From Pseudomonadota bacterium (GTDB lineage Bacteria > Pseudomonadota > Alphaproteobacteria > Rhizobiales > Rhizobiaceae), in contig JAEXMK010000099.1 of NCBI GenBank assembly GCA_023444445.1, forward strand, positions 1 through 9,511: a DNA stretch of 9,511 bases, read 5' to 3'. The notes beneath the pieces were generated by a model. That model had not been told where the DNA came from. It searched no databases and worked only from the letters and a program-made list of their open reading frames with translations. Each line of letters starts with the position of its first letter. Position 1 is the stretch's first letter. The translations under genes were made by a program, and so were the position numbers. Positions 6,484 through 9,511 of the stretch are shown in pieces.

Positions 6484-6814
6484 GCTACACGTCCTTGAAA
6501 CCGGGTGAATCCGTTCGGCTCATCTAGGGGAATGGTGGGGAGAAACATGCCTTAAAGGCGGGAATATTCTGCGTCATGCAGCTTTTGGTTTAGAAGAACT
6601 ACGCAATATTCTAATAAGTAAATTGAAATGGTAAAATTCGGCTAAATTTGTCTTTCGTCACTGGATGTAGGCCAAGGGGCGCGTCGGATTACCGTTTTGC
6701 GTAAATTTTGATCATTGATCTGCAAAGGTTGCGTGCAGGAGGGGAATATTTTATTCATCACCGTGCTGCCGTTGCGCAATTCGCGGGCAATGGCCAAAGT
6801 TCAGGTGAATTACA
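6484..6814. other. AT-rich divergent intergenic region between chemoreceptor and MATE genes
   Basis: These 331 bases hold no convincing gene. AT content rises sharply at about 6590-6660, as expected where the two divergent promoters lie, but no box pair is good enough to call. Seen directly: AATATTCT repeated at 6563-6570 and 6605-6612 (42 bases apart); a near-palindrome GCCTT-A-AAGGC at 6549-6559; and a strong ribosome-site-like AGGAGG at 6737-6742 with no start codon at a usable distance. The MATE ribosome site AGGTGA (6803-6808) is at the right end and the chemoreceptor's AAGGA at the left end. Confidence 0.5.
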
Positions 6815-8212
6815 ATGTCTTCGTCGGTTGTTGCAGGAACCGTTCCTTCCGGATCGGGTTCGTGGTTTTCGCATTTCAAGGCTACGCTTGTGCTGGGAAT
6901 TCCGCTTATCGGCGCGCAGCTCGCGCAGCTTGGCATCCATACCACTGATATGGTCATCGTCGGCCAGCTTGGCGCCGAAAAGCTGGCAGCCATGGTGCTG
7001 GCCGGACAGTTCTTTTTCGTTGTCTTCATTTTCGGCTCCGGCTTTTCCGTCGCTGTTGTACCAATGGTAGCGCAGGCTTACGGGCAGGGTGATGCGACAT
7101 CCGCGCGCCGCTCGCTGCGCATGGGCATGTGGGTGGCAATCGCCTATTGGATGCTCGCTTTGCCGATATTCTTCAACGCCGAGCGCATTCTGGTCTATCT
7201 CGGGCAGAACCCCAATGTTGCGGCACTGACCGGCCATTATCTCGCCATCGCCAAGTTCGGCCTCCTGCCGGCGCTGCTTTTTTACGTGCTGCGCGGGCTT
7301 GTCAGCGCCATCGGGCGGGCGGGCATCATTCTTTATGTCACCATCATCATGCTGGTGATGAATGGTGTGCTGGCCTATGCATTAGTGTTCGGCCATTTCG
7401 GATTGCCCGCCATGGGCATGAATGGTGCGGCCGTCGTTGCGGTCATCGTCAACGCCTTCAGCTTCATTTTCATTGTCGCCTATGTGCAGACGCGTGAAGA
7501 AACGAAGAAATACGAGCTGTTCGTGCGCTTCTGGCGGCCTGATTGGCACGCGCTTTTCGAAGTGCTGCGTCTTGGCCTGCCGATCAGCATCACCATTCTC
7601 GCCGAGGTGACCCTGTTTGCGGCCGCCTCGATCCTGATGGGGCAGATAGGCACGGTGCAGCTTGCCGCCCACGGCATTGCCCTGCAGCTCGCCTCCATCG
7701 CCTTCATGATTCCGCTCGGTCTTTCCCAGGCGGCAACGGTCCGTGTGGGCGTGGCGCGCGGGCAGGGGGATTTCAGGAACCTCATCCGTGCCTCGATCAT
7801 GATTTACGCCATCGCCTGCGGCATCGCCATTTGCGGCGGCATCCTGTTTGCGGCGGTGCCGGAATTTCTGGCGAAGTGGTTCCTCGATCCGAAATTGCCG
7901 GAGGCCGCCGAGGTGCTCGCTTATGCCAGCAGCCTCGTGGTGATCGCCGGCATCTTCCAGCTTGTCGATGGCATTCAGGCGGTCACCGCAGGCCTGCTGC
8001 GCGGGTTGAAGGACGCCCGCATACCGGCGATGCTGGCGTTGATCTCCTATTGGCCAATCGGCCTGGCGCTCGCCTGGACCATGGCTTTTCCGCTCGGTTT
8101 CGGCGGGCGCGGTGTCTGGTTCGGCTTTGTGATCGGTCTTTCGACAGCCGCCGTTCTTCTCACCATCCGCTTCGTGCTGCTTGTGAAGCGTGAAATGAAA
8201 ACGGCCCGCTGA
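6815..8212 (+). CDS. MATE family multidrug/toxin efflux transporter (NorM-like)
   Basis: A 465-residue inner-membrane exporter of the MATE family; such pumps expel cationic drugs, dyes or metabolites in exchange for Na+ or H+. ATG 6815 has AGGTGA six bases upstream, and an in-frame TGA overlapping that site rules out a longer form. Two MatE repeats are visible, at about 28-188 and 253-415, consistent with twelve spans. Family features include GIPLIGAQLAQLGIHTTDMV (28-47) with the conserved Asp, GQLGAEKLAAM, the loop VPMVAQAYGQGD, and its counterpart in the second half, SQAATVRVGVARGQGD. A short basic tail KREMKTAR ends the protein. Length is normal. The substrate cannot be read from the sequence. 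It is transcribed alone, divergent from the chemoreceptor and convergent with carA. Its stop codon lies in the loop of the carA terminator hairpin. Confidence 0.94.
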   Translation: MSSSVVAGTVPSGSGSWFSHFKATLVLGIPLIGAQLAQLGIHTTDMVIVGQLGAEKLAAMVLAGQFFFVVFIFGSGFSVAVVPMVAQAYGQGDATSARRSLRMGMWVAIAYWMLALPIFFNAERILVYLGQNPNVAALTGHYLAIAKFGLLPALLFYVLRGLVSAIGRAGIILYVTIIMLVMNGVLAYALVFGHFGLPAMGMNGAAVVAVIVNAFSFIFIVAYVQTREETKKYELFVRFWRPDWHALFEVLRLGLPISITILAEVTLFAAASILMGQIGTVQLAAHGIALQLASIAFMIPLGLSQAATVRVGVARGQGDFRNLIRASIMIYAIACGIAICGGILFAAVPEFLAKWFLDPKLPEAAEVLAYASSLVVIAGIFQLVDGIQAVTAGLLRGLKDARIPAMLALISYWPIGLALAWTMAFPLGFGGRGVWFGFVIGLSTAAVLLTIRFVLLVKREMKTAR

Positions 8213-8223
8213 GAAGCGGGCCG
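8198..8223 (-). terminator. carA terminator overlapping the MATE gene 3' end
   Basis: CGGCCCGCT (8202-8210) and AGCGGGCCG (8215-8223) form a perfect 9-base-pair stem with a 4-base loop. On the minus strand the stem is followed by TTTT (complement of 8201-8198), giving a terminator 26 bases after the carA stop. On the plus strand no T-run follows, so it is a poorer terminator for the MATE gene. The MATE stop codon TGA (8210-8212) is part of the stem and loop. Confidence 0.75.
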
Positions 8224-8249
8224 CATGTAACGTCCGGATTATAAAAGTA

Positions 8250-9455
8250 TCAGCGCTCCGCGAGCGCTGCCTCGCCCTTCTTTTCACGCAGCAGGTTGAC
8301 GAAGCGGCGGAAGAGATAGTGGCTATCCTGCGGGCCCGGCGATGCCTCCGGGTGGTGCTGGACGGAGAAGACCGGCTTGCCGGTGATACGCAGGCCGCAA
8401 TTGGTGCCGTCGAACAGCGAGATATGGGTCTCTTCGACGCCCTCGGGCAGCGACTTGGTATCCACCGCAAAGCCGTGGTTCATCGAAACGATTTCCACCT
8501 TGCCGGTCGTGAAGTCCTTGACCGGGTGGTTGGCGCCGTGGTGGCCCTGATGCATCTTTTCGGTCTTTGCGCCAACGGCAAGGCCGAGCATCTGGTGGCC
8601 GAGGCAGATGCCGAAGATCGGCAGGTCGGTCTTGATGAGGTTCTGGATGACAGGAACGGCATATTCGCCCGTCGCGGCCGGGTCTCCGGGACCGTTGGAC
8701 AGGAAGACACCGTCCGGCTTCAGCGCCATGATGTCTTCGGCCGAGGTCTGTGCCGGAACGACCGTGACCTTGCAATCGAGACCGGCAAACAGGCGCAGGA
8801 TGTTGCGCTTGACGCCGAAGTCGACGCAGACAACATGATACTTGGCATTGGCTTCGCCGAGCGTGCCGTAACCCTTGTTCCACACCCACGGCGTCTCAGC
8901 CCAGGTGGAGGACTGGCCGGAGGTGGCTTCAATGGCGAGGTCGAGGCCGACGAGGCCGCTCCATGCCTTGGCTTCCGCCTTCAGCGCCTCAATGTCGAAG
9001 ACGCCATTCGGATCATGGGCGATGACCGCGTTCGGCGCACCGTTTTCGCGGATCCATGCCGTCAGGGCGCGGGTGTCGATGCCGCAGAGGCCGATGACGC
9101 CGCGGGCCTTCAGCCAGGCATCAAGGTGCTTGACGGCGCGGAAGTTCGAGGGGTCAGTGATATCGGCCTTGAAGATGACGCCGACAGCACCGCGGCGGGC
9201 GGCGGGCGTCAGGTCTTCGATGTCTTCCTCATTGGTGCCGACATTGCCGATATGCGGAAAAGTGAAGGTGACGATCTGGCCGAGATAGGAAGGGTCGGTG
9301 AGGATTTCCTCGTAGCCCGTCAGCGCCGTGTTGAAGCAGACTTCGGCCTGAACCTTGCCGGTTGCACCGATGCCCGTTCCTTCAATCACCGTGCCATCGG
9401 CAAGAACAAGCATTGCGGTCGGTTTGCGGGTAGTCCAGGGCGCTGTCTCGGTCAT
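8250..9455 (-). CDS. carA: Carbamoyl-phosphate synthase small subunit (glutaminase)
   Basis: CarA hydrolyses glutamine and channels ammonia to CarB for carbamoyl phosphate synthesis. The protein has 401 residues, somewhat longer than E. coli CarA because of a short N-terminal extension before MLVLADG (15-21). The N-terminal CPSase_sm domain spans about 13-150, with FNTALTGYEEILTDPSY (41-57). The class I glutamine amidotransferase domain spans about 207-390, with SNGPGDP (253-259), the nucleophile C284 in FGICLGHQ, and the catalytic pair H368 and E370 in HHPEASPGPQD. All catalytic residues are present. ATG 9455 follows GGAACGAG, a weak ribosome site that is also the 10-mer shared with the carB leader. 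It is complete and has its own terminator at 8198-8223, so it cannot be co-transcribed with carB. Confidence 0.97.
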   Translation of the reverse strand: MTETAPWTTRKPTAMLVLADGTVIEGTGIGATGKVQAEVCFNTALTGYEEILTDPSYLGQIVTFTFPHIGNVGTNEEDIEDLTPAARRGAVGVIFKADITDPSNFRAVKHLDAWLKARGVIGLCGIDTRALTAWIRENGAPNAVIAHDPNGVFDIEALKAEAKAWSGLVGLDLAIEATSGQSSTWAETPWVWNKGYGTLGEANAKYHVVCVDFGVKRNILRLFAGLDCKVTVVPAQTSAEDIMALKPDGVFLSNGPGDPAATGEYAVPVIQNLIKTDLPIFGICLGHQMLGLAVGAKTEKMHQGHHGANHPVKDFTTGKVEIVSMNHGFAVDTKSLPEGVEETHISLFDGTNCGLRITGKPVFSVQHHPEASPGPQDSHYLFRRFVNLLREKKGEAALAER

Positions 9456-9503
9456 CTCGTTCCGTTTCTGCCGCTTCGCACCCCGCCTCTTGAAAGGCAG
9501 GGG
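9455..9503 (-). promoter_or_regulatory. carA leader: hairpin plus block shared with carB
   Basis: CCCCGCCT (9481-9488) pairs with AGGC-A-GGGG (9495-9503, one bulged A) around CTTGAA. Read toward carA, it is followed by TGCGAAGCGG and then CGGAACGAGA (9464-9455), whose last A is the first base of the carA start codon. carB has the same 10-mer, also below a stem-loop. A regulatory role is inferred; the window ends at 9511, so the promoter is not visible. Confidence 0.35.
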
Positions 9504-9511
9504 GTAAGGGG

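Noticed and set aside
6715..6948. Plus-strand open frame of 77 codons with a TTG start, overlapping the MATE start
   Set aside because: No ribosome site precedes the TTG, and most of it lies out of frame inside the MATE gene.
7382..8470. Long open frame (362 codons) on the minus strand across the MATE gene and the end of carA
   Set aside because: It runs antisense to the MATE gene and in another frame through carA, both well supported. The product is rich in Arg, His and Asp with no domain pattern.
1..9511. A new defence, mobile or biosynthetic system
   Set aside because: All eight genes belong to known housekeeping, transport, sensory or uncharacterised membrane families. I found no transposase, integrase, nuclease, toxin-antitoxin pair, CRISPR repeat or tRNA attachment site.

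Overview
The window looks like chromosomal DNA of an alphaproteobacterium of the Agrobacterium/Rhizobium group. Three things point there. Proteobacterial carA and carB lie apart rather than in a carAB operon. CarB carries a 53-residue insertion relative to the E. coli enzyme, of the kind I recall from rhizobial CarB. An intergenic mosaic element built of palindromes matches the rhizobial type. Composition is GC-rich with dense coding. I see no tRNA, rRNA, CRISPR, insertion sequence or prophage gene, and no sign of recent transfer.

Layout from left to right. The 5' third of carB (minus, cut by the window edge) has a structured leader and a repeat-flanked putative promoter. Next is a membrane-anchored LytTR-domain regulator (minus). 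Divergent from it is a DUF2306 membrane protein (plus), with a short palindrome between the two starts. Then comes a YpfJ-type neutral zinc metallopeptidase (plus), closed by a strong terminator. After it lie a DUF2938 membrane protein (minus), a mosaic repeat with hairpins and a minus-strand terminator, and a dCache amino-acid-type chemoreceptor (minus) that appears to use a TTG start. A 331-base AT-rich gap follows. The window ends with a MATE-family exporter (plus) and complete carA (minus), whose terminator hairpin overlaps the exporter's stop codon.

How the genes work together. carA and carB encode the two subunits of carbamoyl-phosphate synthetase (arginine and pyrimidine synthesis). 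Both lie on the minus strand, separated by 7.2 kb and six apparently unrelated genes. Their leaders share a 10-base block and each holds a hairpin just upstream, which may allow co-regulation at a distance. The LytTR/DUF2306 pair looks like a small membrane-sensing regulatory unit of unknown signal. The others look like independent transcription units, since recognisable terminators separate several of them.

There is no clearly new multi-gene system here. The items most worth a second look are the LytTR/DUF2306 pair with its palindrome, the mosaic element whose two arms differ by stem-preserving changes, the complete amino-acid-binding signature in the chemoreceptor, and the shared car leaders.
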